From contig JABAKD010000023.1 in assembly GCA_012845835.1 (NCBI GenBank), positions 20,570,691 to 20,634,690 of the forward strand: 64,000 nt of DNA, given 5' to 3'. The stretch comes from Undaria pinnatifida. Lineage: Eukaryota > Sar > Phaeophyceae > Laminariales > Alariaceae. The notes beneath the pieces are model-generated. The model was not told the origin of the DNA and did no database searches. It saw nothing but the letters and a program-made list of their open reading frames with translations. The position numbers and the translations under genes were made by a program. Below are positions 22,231-32,560 of the stretch, in pieces (the stretch's first letter is position 1; every line of letters begins with the position of its first letter).

Positions 22231-22631
22231 ATATATATAATCATTCTTTGGTTGCAGGGATTCGGTCAGGAGTTTTTTTTCGTCTCGGCCTAAGTATGCG
22301 ATTCGCGGAACTGGAATTATCGGTCGAATAGCTTCGTTCGAGCGCCGGCTTCGGGAGGCGGCTCCAAAGCCCCTCGCCCTGCCGTGTCCGTTCTGCACAT
22401 CGATGTGAACGCGGACGGTTGCCGAGCGAGACAAGCGAGAAGTTGCAAAAATACCGCATGTCGAGGAAGAATTTCGGAGAATCTGGTTGAATCTTAATGT
22501 CTGCAGCGCTTGGATGATTTACAAAATTGGCATCATTTCCAAACGGTACTTGATAATGTTTGGAATTTTGCGGTGGCATATACAACTTATTATTATTGTT
22601 TGGTCACAGATTGTGCACCAGGCGTTTAATA

Positions 22632-22896
22632 GCACGTACGTGCAAGGTTTTCAGATTTGCACGTACGCTCAGTACTGCCCCTGCCGACCTCGAGAGCAGA
22701 CCTCGAGTCCCCCAAAGGGTTGGGTTGGGGTTAGGGTTAGGGTTAGGGTTTGGGTTAGGTTTAGGGTCGGGTCTGGGGTCGGGTTGGTCTGGGCAGCGCA
22801 ACCGTCGTTTTGCGCCGACCTGCACATAGGGAGCCGCTATACATAAATCGCTATTGAATTTACGTGCAAATTTAAAAAACCTTGCACGTACGTGCA
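22632..22896. mobile_element. Foldback-like element enclosing telomere-type repeats
   Basis: The sequence at 22632-22665 (GCACGTACGTGCAAGGTTTT then ATTTGCACGTA) and the reverse complement of 22861-22896 match over about 34 bases apart from a small central difference. The arm tip TGCACGTACGTGCA is itself palindromic. Between the arms lies the TTAGGG-type array at 22720-22790. Length is 265 bases with no coding capacity. Confidence 0.65.
22720..22790 (+). repeat. Interstitial telomere-like repeat (TTAGGG variants)
   Basis: GGTTAGGGTTAGGGTTAGGG is followed by variants GGTTTGGG, TTAGGTTTAGGG and GGGTCTGGGGTCGGG. The canonical TTAGGG units suggest the host telomere repeat is TTAGGG. It lies inside an inverted-repeat element. 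Confidence 0.8.
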
Positions 22897-22899
22897 ATT

Positions 22900-24035
22900 T
22901 CACGGGAGCCCCAGATTGTGAGACAGAACGAAACAATCGCAATCAGCCAACGTATGAAGCAAGTAAAATGCTAGCGTATACCGGGGACGAGAACACAACA
23001 AAACAGACCAGAGACCAAAATACTTGAAAGAGACCAGAGACCAGCGACCACTTTGTGCTGTCTAAAACTGAATATGGCGTTTTCTCCACACTCGAGTCAT
23101 CAAGGGCCCAAGAGTCGAGACGAGACGAAGCAAGGTTATTTGCCCCGTCCCATTCGAGACCCAGAGCAGCGTAGGGCACCAACTGCCAGGGGTGTGAGAC
23201 GAAGCATGCACGGCATGGGCTAGAAAACGTTGCCTGCAACAACTGCCCGCCACAGTATAAACGCGCGGAAGCCGCGATGGGTCATGCTTTGAGTTTTGCT
23301 TTACGTGGTTATTGCTGTTGGGGTAGCTTGGGGATAGACACAATCTAAATGCGATCGATGCCGAGGAACGAATGCAGGCAAGGGGATTTACACAACAGAG
23401 GAGTAACTGACTGCTGTGCTCCAGCTAGCTACTAATGTGGTGTGCCCTCATCAACTGAAACCAAGCAACAGACACACATCTTGCCCGGTTCGAGAGCAGG
23501 GACGCCGGTCTGTCAAAGGGCTAATCCAGCTGTCGCGGTCGTTCGTTATTCATAGTGCCGCGCTGTAGGCTTTATACGTGCAGCGGTCGGTTGTGTGTGT
23601 GCTGTCGAGCAGTCATGTGCTGTGTGCGTGCTGGCCATGTGGCTGCAGGTGGGTCTCTCCCAGGCACGAACAACAAGTAAACCGCATCTTTCCTAAAACA
23701 AAATCACAAAATATCGCGAAGGTGGGAATTCTCACCTACGCGATATTTTGGTATGTGCGGACCATGTATGGCGAAAATATCCCAACAGCCCAGGGTCGTC
23801 TAAAACTCCAGACGCACATAATTCGGCTCTAAACGACCAATATCGCGATATCTTCGAGTTGCGCCACGCAAAGGTCATAGTAAAAGTCGACAGTATCCAC
23901 GGAAGGACCCAGTGGGTGGCATACGTTCGTCCGCATGAAGATGTGCCGTTTATCATATTGATAGAAGTAGTATTAAGTTGTTTTGGGGCCTACCTTCCAC
24001 AGAGTCGGGGGCTGTTAGTGATAATGATACGATTT
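22900..24035. other. Gene-free stretch
   Basis: No gene or repeat family recognised. A 22-base palindrome-like pair around ATATCGCGAAGGTGGGAATTC / CTCACCTACGCGATATTTTG at 23711-23751 can form a hairpin, and ATATCGCGATAT lies at 23839-23850. Confidence 0.45.
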
Positions 24036-24039
24036 CATA

Positions 24040-24490
24040 CCGGTCTAGCATTTTTTTGTGTGCCTTGTGTGAGGCTCGATTATCCCTCTTTTCCCGTTTA
24101 GCGTGTCTTTCCTCTGGTGTGAGTTCTCTACGTTGAAAGTGCCAATTGGATCGAGGGCATTCTAAACCCCTTTTAAGGCTCCACTCTAAGTGAGTTCTTC
24201 GTACATTGTGCATGTAAGCCTGGAGGACCCATCTTGTATCTCACGCCGAGTCGGAGAGCTGTTTCGTGACTATGGTACGATCAAGTATTGATCTGTGATA
24301 CGGATTCTTGTGTCTGCCTTGTGTTATGTCTGCATAATTCGTTTTTCATTTTTGTGTATCTTCACTAGTGTAAGTGCCGCGGACATTGAAGTATAGCTAA
24401 TTGAATTGAGGGTATGCAGTGTCGTCTTTAGTTCTTCTCTGTGAGTGAGTTCTTCGTAAATTTTGGAAACAAACATGGAGGACCTATCAT
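24040..24490 (-). repeat. Two-copy tandem duplication, ~240-bp unit
   Basis: Around 24050-24235 and 24300-24490 the same order of words recurs: GCCTTGTGT, a GTGTMTYTTC block, GTGTGAGTT/GTGTAAGTG, ATTGRATCGAGGG/ATTGAATTGAGGG, GTGAGTTCTTCGTA and GGAGGACC. Minus-strand frames of 86 and 121 residues cross it and contain matching peptide words (HLEWSL / ELTHREEL context), so a decayed coding repeat is possible; the family is not recognised. Confidence 0.5.
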
Positions 24491-25114
24491 AGTATGTTCT
24501 TCGTCTACTACTGTGGGAGTAAACACCGAGGGGTTTTCCAAGGCACATCAACGGCGCCTTCCTTTTTCCCTTCCGTAAATTAAACATTTTCAACCATTCC
24601 GTCCCATACCTTTTTATTGATGCAATGTCCTCTTTGCTTTCGCCTCGAAGCCTCGAAACAAAGCAGGTTCTCAATTTTCCTTTCGGCATTTCTGGCCAAC
24701 TTTTACTTGGCAGCGGTTTTAATAACAGGGTGTTTCGCCTATGCTTGCTTCCTTTGTTTATATGTTATCCTTCCATCAAAGTAAACCTCCCGAACCTCAT
24801 GTTCGTATTAATCTCTTGGCATTACTTTAAACTTCGATTTTTTTATAACTACAACTTATTTCGTCGAGTGCTACCCTTCCTTACCCAAAGAATGGGCGCC
24901 ATGGAATGTCGAATCATGATCTTTAGAACCTCATATTCGTATTAAATAAACTCTCGGCATTACTTTGAACTTCAATGATGTCGAATCGAACAGCTACAAC
25001 TTTTTCCTTTTTCCTCGTCCAAGTGATGCCCTGCCCTACCCGCAACCCTTGTATTTTATAAATTGTTAGAGTGTCAACGTATCAATTTGGTGTCCCACAG
25101 AGTTTTATTATTAC

Positions 25115-25650
25115 TATATGTATATTTCGGAGGGAGTAGCCGACTTTCATTCTCGAATGCTGAATTAAGAGTAACATATAAGATAACTAATAATATTCTG
25201 TATTCGTACTCCTCCCGATATTAAAGCCGGGGGGAGAAAAAACAAAATAAACCGCCTACCATACGTATGATAGAGAAGTATAGTGGAAACTACAGGAATA
25301 AATTTATAAAATAGATGTTAAGTTAGATCTAGCTCAAAATTCCCCAACTAAATTAAAAATACCAACACTTACCATTATAGTGAACAAGAAATAGGGCCCC
25401 TCCTAATAAAAACTCACTCATATAGTATATTACAAGTACCAACAACTCAGCTTGCAAAGATGAGTATTGACCTGAAATTCGTCGAACTCACGGCTGACGT
25501 CCTTGAAATATTTTTTATAACAATATGACCCCTCCCATTATGAAAAAACTCACCCACATTATATTACAAGTACCAACAACGCAGCTTGCAAAGATGAGTA
25601 TTGACCCGAAATTCGTCGAACTCAAGGCTGACGTCCTTGAAATATTTTTA
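25115..25650. mobile_element. Dispersed repeat family R1, copy 2, with internal duplication
   Basis: This matches copies at 21780 and 31684. A ~110-base segment (ACAAGTACCAACAAC, CAGCTTGCAAAGATGAGTAT, TTCGTCGAACTCA, GCTGACGTCCTTGAAATATT) is present twice in tandem at about 25430-25515 and 25560-25650, so this copy is longer at its right end. No coding frame. Confidence 0.7.
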
Positions 25651-25967
25651 TTAAATATAATATCGGGCACATCGTGGCTTTTTGCAGTTATTTGGCGGTG
25701 TCTGTTAATTGGCCGTACGTGTACCCGTTCGCCGAAATATTTCAATCATTTCAATTTTCTGGCGGTCTGCAGCAAACATTTCAAATGTGTGCCCATTCGA
25801 TCGACAAATGTTACGCTGGCGAATGCAATGTGCCTCCCGTGTAATCGTTCGGCTGAGATACTACTATGAGACGAACTGCCGTTTGTAGCGTGTATTGCAT
25901 GTGCATCCGCTGCACGTTCAGCAATTCCGCCTTATAAAGCTTGGATGTGATAGTGGTAAGCAGTGCC

Positions 25968-25971
25968 CCAA
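25968..25971. other. Target-site duplication of miniature LTR element A, left
   Basis: CCAA directly precedes the left repeat. CCAA also follows the right repeat at 26345-26348. Confidence 0.7.
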
Positions 25972-26055
25972 TGTTTAGGTTATTGTGGGGCATTAGTCCG
26001 TTGGACCACTTGCAAAAGGTTAACCAATGGCTTACCCAAACTAAGCCTTGTAACA
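25972..26055 (-). repeat. TRIM A LTR (3' LTR on minus strand)
   Basis: 84 bases, same length as its partner, with about a dozen substitutions by eye. Shared core GCAAAAGGTTAACCAATRGC. Confidence 0.85.
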
Positions 26056-26067
26056 CTCTCCCCCCCT
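26056..26067 (-). promoter_or_regulatory. TRIM A polypurine tract
   Basis: On the minus strand AGGGGGGGAGAG directly abuts the 3' LTR, the position used to prime plus-strand DNA. Confidence 0.8.
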
Positions 26068-26199
26068 GAAACGGCGGGATAGCAGGTCGGCCGGATATAC
26101 GGGCGGACCTGTCAATTATCCAAGCCGTTTCATTTCCTGGATATACCGGAGAGAGCATTTTTCAAGTTCGACATGGGGAAAGTCTGAAAAAGTTTATTA

Positions 26200-26260
26200 T
26201 GGTGGATGTGGGGTTTGAACCCACGACCCAAAAAACCCATGGTCTGTCGACGACGCCATT
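26200..26260 (-). promoter_or_regulatory. TRIM A primer-binding site and tRNA-like T-arm
   Basis: Plus bases 26248-26260 (CGACGACGCCATT) are identical to 57199-57211 in TRIM B and occupy the same place beside the LTR. Downstream on the minus strand, GTGGGTTCAAACCCCAC forms a 5-bp stem with a 7-base T-loop, followed by ATCCACC and A, like the 3' half of a tRNA. No matching 5' half is seen. Confidence 0.65.
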
Positions 26261-26344
26261 TGTTAAGGAATTAGTGGGGTATTAGTCCGTTTGACCATTT
26301 GCAAAAGGTTAACCAATAGCTTACCCAAACTAAGCCTTATAACA
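26261..26344 (-). repeat. TRIM A LTR (5' LTR on minus strand)
   Basis: Direct repeat of 25972-26055, followed by the CCAA target duplication. Confidence 0.85.
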
Positions 26345-26439
26345 CCAACCGTAGAAAAATTGTTGTATCCTATTAACAACGGTCACGGCCTGCTCTTGGA
26401 ATGTTTTGCGTAAAACGTTTCGATTGACCCATCTTTCTG

Positions 26440-27150
26440 CGGACTTACGCCCTTTTAAACTCTCTTCGTCAGAAAATATTTAGCCCCAAACCCAAAATGT
26501 TATACCCCTCCCGTGGGATGGCACTATTAAATCGCCCGGGCGTTATTCTGATATTCACCCCTGTTACCGTACTACGCCGTTGTGACCCTATGTATGCTGT
26601 AATGTGGATACGTCCGCCCTCCCTTTCCCGTCCTTGGTGTGAAGTAGTATTCAGATAGACACACCCCTTTGAACATATTATAATGCGATGTTTAGAACCA
26701 ATTCATTATATCTACACATCGTAGCATCTCTCGTCGGACTTGATACCATTCGGAACAAGTCCGCCCTCACCCATCCGTCCTTGGTTGTGTCTAGTACGGT
26801 TCAGACTAACACCTCTGTGAACACACTCCTTTTCCCTATAAATTGTGGTATCGCCCGATAGTCTCCCTACGTGGTGCATTTCGTCGGACTTAAGTCTTGC
26901 GGGGTTAATTTTCTCGATAATTCTATACCTTCACATGTCCGTCCTTGGTTGTGACATGTTGTTCAGGCTCCCCCCTCTTTTGAACATGTGCCGTCTCGAA
27001 CCCCTTTTTTACTTTGTTGACCGAGTTGACGCTATAACCACTCATCGAAGTATCGTCAGACTTGCCGGATAATGGTCTGGATGATTAGTAGTCCGTCCAC
27101 GCTCCGGTTATTGGTGTGATATGTATTCCCCAGCTTGATTCGCTCGTCGT
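26440..27150. repeat. Degenerate satellite-like array, ~150-180-bp period
   Basis: The core CGTCC...CGTCCTTGGTTGTG...TTCAGRYT...GAACA recurs near 26625, 26775, 26945 and, weakly, 27090, with TCGTCGGACTT between cores. A related array lies at 28870-29360. No conserved frame. Confidence 0.5.
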
Positions 27151-28630
27151 GCGGTGTTTTGCCAGCGACATCTTGCCTCTAAGAACTTACACGAAGTACG
27201 AATTAACCCCATAAATAAAAGCATGTATGCTTCTAGTTGATCCAGCTTGGGTTATGTGGCCCTGCTGTCTTAACTTAGTATTAGACACTATGTAGCTCCT
27301 GGCCCCACCCTTGTGCGACCGAATTACATGACATGTGAGCCTGTATATAATGTCCCAGGTAATGTTCGTATAGTTCGCTCGCTCGCATCGTTTTGACACT
27401 CGCGGTGACAAAATCATATCATGTACCTGTTCAACCAGGTTTATATATAAGTTTACGTCCGGTACGGCCCAATTGTTCCCCTGGTCTGGTGGTCATCACG
27501 TGTTGTTTGTCGTCATGTTGCCCTTCTTGGACGACCGCATATTTTATACTTAGTATATATTGCACCGCATGATGTATACCAGGTGTATACAGTAAATCTG
27601 TGGACAATGCCCTGGTGTTCGTGAGGCAGTACTGTTATTGTATATTCATAGTTCCTGTTCTATTTATACATGCCCGGTCCTCACCACGTTGTGCGAAAGG
27701 TTGTGTCTCCCATGACTGGTATGACTTATATCGTACCCTTGCCATTCACGGATCGATGTGTTTCACGCTGACACGAAAGTAGTCTCCTGCTCAGGATAAA
27801 ATATAATTTCTTCACGTGAATAGAAACCGGGAATAATTACAATCGTATGTACAGTGTATATTCTCGTACACTAGTACTTCCTCGCTTATCTGGTACACAC
27901 CCATCTTGTATCTTGTCCTGGTATATTACACGGACAATTAGTAGTGTCATATTCGGGTCGACCCTCCCGATCGCATTCCATACGAGGCGCATACATAATC
28001 CGTATTATAGCAGCATATCAATCGCATATATGCAGTTGTATCATGTCATATTCATAACTGTATCCGTGTATTTCACCACGGTGACAGCATACATACATAT
28101 TTTGGTCCCCCTAACGAAAACGGGTTTTATTGTTTCCACGCACAGGTTGAATAACATCACCCTGTTGACGCTGGTACAAGCTACTTCTAAGGGAAGTCGC
28201 CGACCTATATCCTTGATGGGGACACACACCCAGCAACACGCGCGATCCGAATATCACACACAACAGCTTGCAGATATGAGTTGTGACGAATCTTCGACCG
28301 GTTTCACGCCTCCTCCGGCACAATCGCCTGTAGTATCTGTCTGGGTGTTGCTTATGTCCCCGTTGTCCCCGTCAGTATTGCCGCCGTACTTTTGACAGTT
28401 TGTCTGGTAGTTTGCACTCCCGTACCCATCCGTGTGCATCATTCTTGTGAAGCCTGAACATTACAATAAGATGAATGAGATGGGTATATCGCCTCCCCGA
28501 ATATTTTATACTATTTGAAGTGAATAAATATATGAAACCCATCATTTATTAAATGGGAATATCTCCTCGGCAATCTGCGACGTTTTTTTTGTTCTCCAAT
28601 ATATATTTTAGTGATATTTTCATGGAAAAC
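27151..28630. other. Gene-free stretch with dispersed-repeat copy
   Basis: The longest plus frame (27847-28395) has no domain and biased composition, and its 3' part overlaps a dispersed repeat. Positions 28125-28310 match 52625-52815 (CTGGTACAAGCTAC, GTCGCC, ACCTATATCCTT, GGACACACACCCAG, TATCACACACA, CTTGC, GATGAGTT-like) and partly 4285-4405. Confidence 0.5.
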
Positions 28631-28639
28631 GCCGGAGGA

Positions 28640-28666
28640 TGAAAAAAAAAAAAAAAAAAAAAAAAA
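28640..28666 (+). repeat. Poly-A run (about 25 A)
   Basis: An almost pure A run follows GGAGGATG. It could be the tail of an old retroposed sequence whose body would lie to its left, but I cannot identify one. Confidence 0.7.
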
Positions 28667-28869
28667 CGAAAATTTAAACACCCGAAAGAGGGGGTGCCCC
28701 TATCGTGTACCAGGTACGATGTGTGTCATCTAATGGGCCAAGATGACGGGACACGTCGTCTGTTCCTCTATCGTCTGCCCCCCCAGATCCACATGCTCTT
28801 TTCGAGCGAGGTCAACCTGTGTGTATAGCGCTCCAACTATTGCGCTAAGTATCTGTATTACCCCCCAAT

Positions 28870-29360
28870 TCAAGATCTGACATAGTCATGTCGTCATCTC
28901 ATACTTGGACTTGCCATAATATATTTCTGTCGCCCTCACACATCTGTTCGTAGCTGCGAAGTATTTTGTTCAGACCGACACTGTGTGAAAGCACGCACAA
29001 GGCACGTCTTATACCAGCTGCTTTGTTGTTAGGTATCGTTGTTATAATCCGACTCGATGTCCGTCATCCCTTTTGATAATATATCTTGCCGGACTTGCCA
29101 CAATAACTCTCTGAAACTTTCCACCCTCACACACCCGTCCATAGTTTTGAAGTATTTTCAGATCGACCCTTCCGAACGTGACCCCCGGTTTTATTTGGGC
29201 ATCATTAGACTGTTTGTTTGGTTATTGTCCTATTGATAGTCGCCCCCACACACACATCGTGGTGCCGTCCGTCCTACTTGCCGTGGTAACTGTCCGGTTA
29301 AGTACGCCCTCACTCTCCATTGTGGTGAGGTATTTACCCAGCCCTCCGTTTTCGATCATA
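28870..29360. repeat. Degenerate satellite-like array, related to 26440-27150
   Basis: Units near 28935, 29125 and 29305 share CGCCCTCACAC, CCGTCCATAGTT-like, GAAGTATTTT, CAGAYCGACMC and TGCCRYAATAACTST words, with period about 180 bases. Confidence 0.45.
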
Positions 29361-30450
29361 CTTATGTGTGGCTGTTAATGGTACTGTTAACATCGGCCGA
29401 CGACGTATATTATCCGGTAAGAGCTATGCGTGTTGGCTAAGGTTTTTTGGGGTAGTCTATTTCGACGCTCCAGTCGTGGTATAAACGAAACCGAAAATCA
29501 AATGAATTGATTCAATAACTTGATTTTTCCATCGGCATTATTTATCGCAGCACCCCCCTGACATTAGTTAAATTAATTTCTCCTTAATTACACCAGATCC
29601 CCCCGTAATTATGTGATTGGTCTCACGTCGGTTTTTATGCGATCTTTCTGTGTAGTGACTCCTCCGTACAAACCTGTGCACACACCTATCGGCCGACCGA
29701 GCCCGTTCTCCATATGGCATATACACAACAGGGGCAACCTCACTCCACATACAAAACATATACAACGTTGGCTGGCCGAGTACATTCTCCATATATACCC
29801 CCTCACAGGTACCAGGATTACATCAATGAATGCTCCACACAGACTCATGTCCATACCGTTTGATGATATTGGGCCACACAGCCACAACTGATTATCGTTG
29901 CCTTCATATTTATCCGTATTTGCTTTCGTGCCATCTCGTCAAAAATGTCCTGATACAGAGAAGATTTTATGCGTATGATATCCATAAAGTATTCGTTCAC
30001 TTACAAGTGCGCGTCATATAATATGCATACTACGTACAACACCAAGTATCCTTATTATGCCCGGCACATAATATCACCTCCGTGTTTTATGTTCTTGATG
30101 CCATATTCGAGTGCACCTTACATTAATATGCATGTGCGCATTACTCGTTCCTGTAGACCTCTCCTTGTCGGTCTCTTATTCGAATTACGATGTATCCTGG
30201 GATGATATGACACGATTCCGTTTTCGTGATACAGCAGTGTGCCGTACCGTCGTGAACCCTGCCAGGTACGTATTAAGTGAATGTACACCTATCATACCCA
30301 TACATGTTCACGTACTACCCACACGTACTGCCCACCGGCACGGTGTACGTAAATATTATTGTGTGACGCTCTGTGGCTTAGCTAGCTTTAAGCTCCATAC
30401 CCGCGAGCTGCCTAACCTCTGCCCTCATACTTGACGTATACCTGACCTGG
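29361..30450. other. Gene-free stretch
   Basis: No gene recognised on either strand. Only low-similarity fragments of neighbouring repeats are visible. Confidence 0.45.
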
Positions 30451-30790
30451 TGTCCATATGAATACTCATCTCGTATTGAATGATATGCCGGTACATTCAT
30501 GTACATTCTGTGGACAGCGATATCTGATCGGGTACTCCACAGTGGCCACTATATTTCGGTCATTAGCGTGTGTCGTGCTTGTTTCTCGGGTGTATATATA
30601 TATCTGTAGTAGTAGCGGAATGTATATATATACATGTTGCTGGTAGATACCTTTACTCTCAGCGCACGTTTCTTTCTACACGCTTCCGATGCAGCATGAT
30701 ATGGTTGTACCATATAATAATAGCCGAACAGCTTTTCATGCGCGGTTTGTGCCGTCTACTGCGCGATGATCATGTGCTCCTCGTACGAGT
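30451..30790. repeat. Dispersed repeat, second copy of 20867-21175
   Basis: It has the same ordered words as the first copy, including TATATATATCTG and ATATATATACATG runs and GTGCCGTCTACTGCGCGATG. AT-rich. Confidence 0.55.
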
Positions 30791-31539
30791 AGAGTACTTG
30801 GCACATGCATACCGTTTGCACCAAAATGAATTTAAAGATGACAACGTTTGGAGACTGCATGCACTACGTATCCATACGCCCAAATACATACATATATATA
30901 TATCTAAGAACATATATATACTCGTATATATCTGAGTGCTGACGCAACGTGTATAATCGAATGTGTCTTCCATGCACGCTTTTGACCTGTTTCCCCTCGT
31001 AATGTTTCGTTTGATCGCGGTAGCGAAAAGCCGCCAAACAATATAATAATGGTTCCTATCAAAAACAATTAATGATTAGGGTCTGCTCTCTCGGACTGTA
31101 TGCGAAAATTAAAAACGTACATAGAACTTTGGGACAAGTCTTCGTATGTACTACGCATGTGTCTGCGAGTGTAATACAGCCCACGGTGATCTACGCACAC
31201 CCATCTTTTGTGCAGCCGATGTGTGTGTATTCGCTCATGGTCAGCCTGCCTATTCTTTGTGATAATGCCTTCGTTGGCGTTAATGAGGCTATCGTGTAAA
31301 TCCCTATCCCCACGGTCGGTCGCTTCCTACATTCTCGGCGGGTTACTCGGTTTCAACATTAACCATGCGTCTCCCCGCGGCCCCCTCCACATCTCGTTCT
31401 TACCGATTAGTTGACAGTTCTCAGCCCGCTAACCCGATGTGACCTAGACACCATTCTTCAGTAGATAATTGCTCCCGCACCCACCCGCAGAAATCCCGGG
31501 ACCCCAGATGGCCAGAACGCCGGACGGAGAAGAGAAATT
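30791..31539. other. Gene-free stretch
   Basis: No recognisable gene. (TA)n-rich segment at 30885-30930. Confidence 0.45.
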
Positions 31540-32560
31540 ACGGCAAGTCCTGGTAGATCGGCGTGCAACCACCAGACTGTACCGTCTTTCTCGATTACGA
31601 CGTTCGATGGTCAGCTGAGGTCTCGCGCCTTTTGCGTGGGACTCCTGTGCTTCGCGAGCTCTGAAAGTTAGCTCGTGAGAATCAACCCTGACAAAGCCAT
31701 CCACCCACAGACCATCCACCATACATAATTTGGGCGTAAAAAGTGGGTCGGAGTCATACAGACTCGTTTATTTTCAGAGTGGTAGTCAACTTTAATTCGC
31801 GAATGCTATATTGATTAGTATTAGCATATTTGATCACTACTACTGTCTTCATACTCCTTATGTATACCAAAATCCGCCATTATAGTGCAAAAACAAAATA
31901 ATAAGACCACCCTCAGGCAGAGAAAACTTACCTGCGCAGTTAACCACAAGTACCAACAACCCTGACCAAGCCATCCATCCGCAAACCATCCACCATACAT
32001 ATGATAGAGCAGGATAGTGGAAACTACCGTAATTAATTTATAAATATACTATGATGTTAAATCTAGCTCAAAATTCCCCACCTGAAGTAAAAATACCAAC
32101 ACCAACCGTTATAGTGGAGAAAAACAAATATATACATTTATATATATATATATTTTAACAAAATAATAGGACCCCTTCCATGGAGAAAAAACTCACCCAC
32201 ATAGTATATTACTAGTACCAACAACGCAGCTTGCAAAGATGAGTATTGACCCGAAAATTCGTCGAACTCACGGCTGACGTCCTTGAAATATTTCTATAAA
32301 ATAATGATTTCATGGGGCTGTTCTCCATGTCATTATCGTTTGTCCATTACCTGGACTCATAATCCATTCCGTGAATTCAACGACCTGCCTGAACCCCTCA
32401 GGCTTACGGACGTTTTGTTTGATTGTCTTCTCGGAGCTATACCATATTTCTTGTCATTATCTATCCTAGAATTCCAGCTCTTCAATCCTTCAGGCCAACA
32501 CAAACAACGGATTATTCATCGTTCTGTTCCAGAATCTACGAAATAATCCTTCACTTTTAC
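31540..32560. repeat. Modules M1 and M2 split by an R1 insertion
   Basis: M1 (31540-31683) ends at CTCGTGAGAAT and M2 (32303-32560) starts at AATGATTTCATGG. In the copy at 18690-19090 these are directly joined, so the segment between is an insertion. M2 contains an open frame with DLPEPLRLTDVLFDCLLGAI, but its other copy is interrupted by stops, so coding is doubtful. Confidence 0.65.
31684..32302. mobile_element. Dispersed repeat family R1, copy 3, with defined ends
   Basis: This 619-base insert is bounded precisely by comparison with the empty site at 18841/18842. Its left end is CAACCCTGAC and its right end CTATAAAAT. AAT is present at both edges and may be a 3-bp target duplication. It contains CCAAGCCATCCA-type sequence twice (31688 and 31967) and has no coding frame, so it is non-autonomous. 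Confidence 0.72.

Larger units (their letters stand above)
25972..26344 (-). mobile_element. Miniature LTR retroelement (TRIM/SMART-like) A, 373 bp
   Basis: Two 84-base direct repeats (25972-26055 and 26261-26344) begin TGTT and end TAACA, have inverted ends (TGTTAAGG / CCTTATAACA) and are flanked by CCAA duplications. Read on the minus strand, the right repeat is the 5' LTR. It is followed after AA by TGGCGTCGTCG, a plausible primer-binding site. The other LTR is preceded by a purine run GGGGGGGAGAG, a perfect polypurine tract. There is no coding frame. The internal 205 bases include a tRNA-like T-arm (GTGGGTTCAAACCCCAC) followed by ATCCACCA. All four hallmarks of a terminal-repeat retrotransposon in miniature are present. 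Confidence 0.85.

Noticed and set aside
27847-28395. 182-codon plus-strand open frame
   Set aside because: No domain, Ile/Thr/Tyr/Ser-biased composition, and its 3' third overlaps a dispersed non-coding repeat found at two other places.
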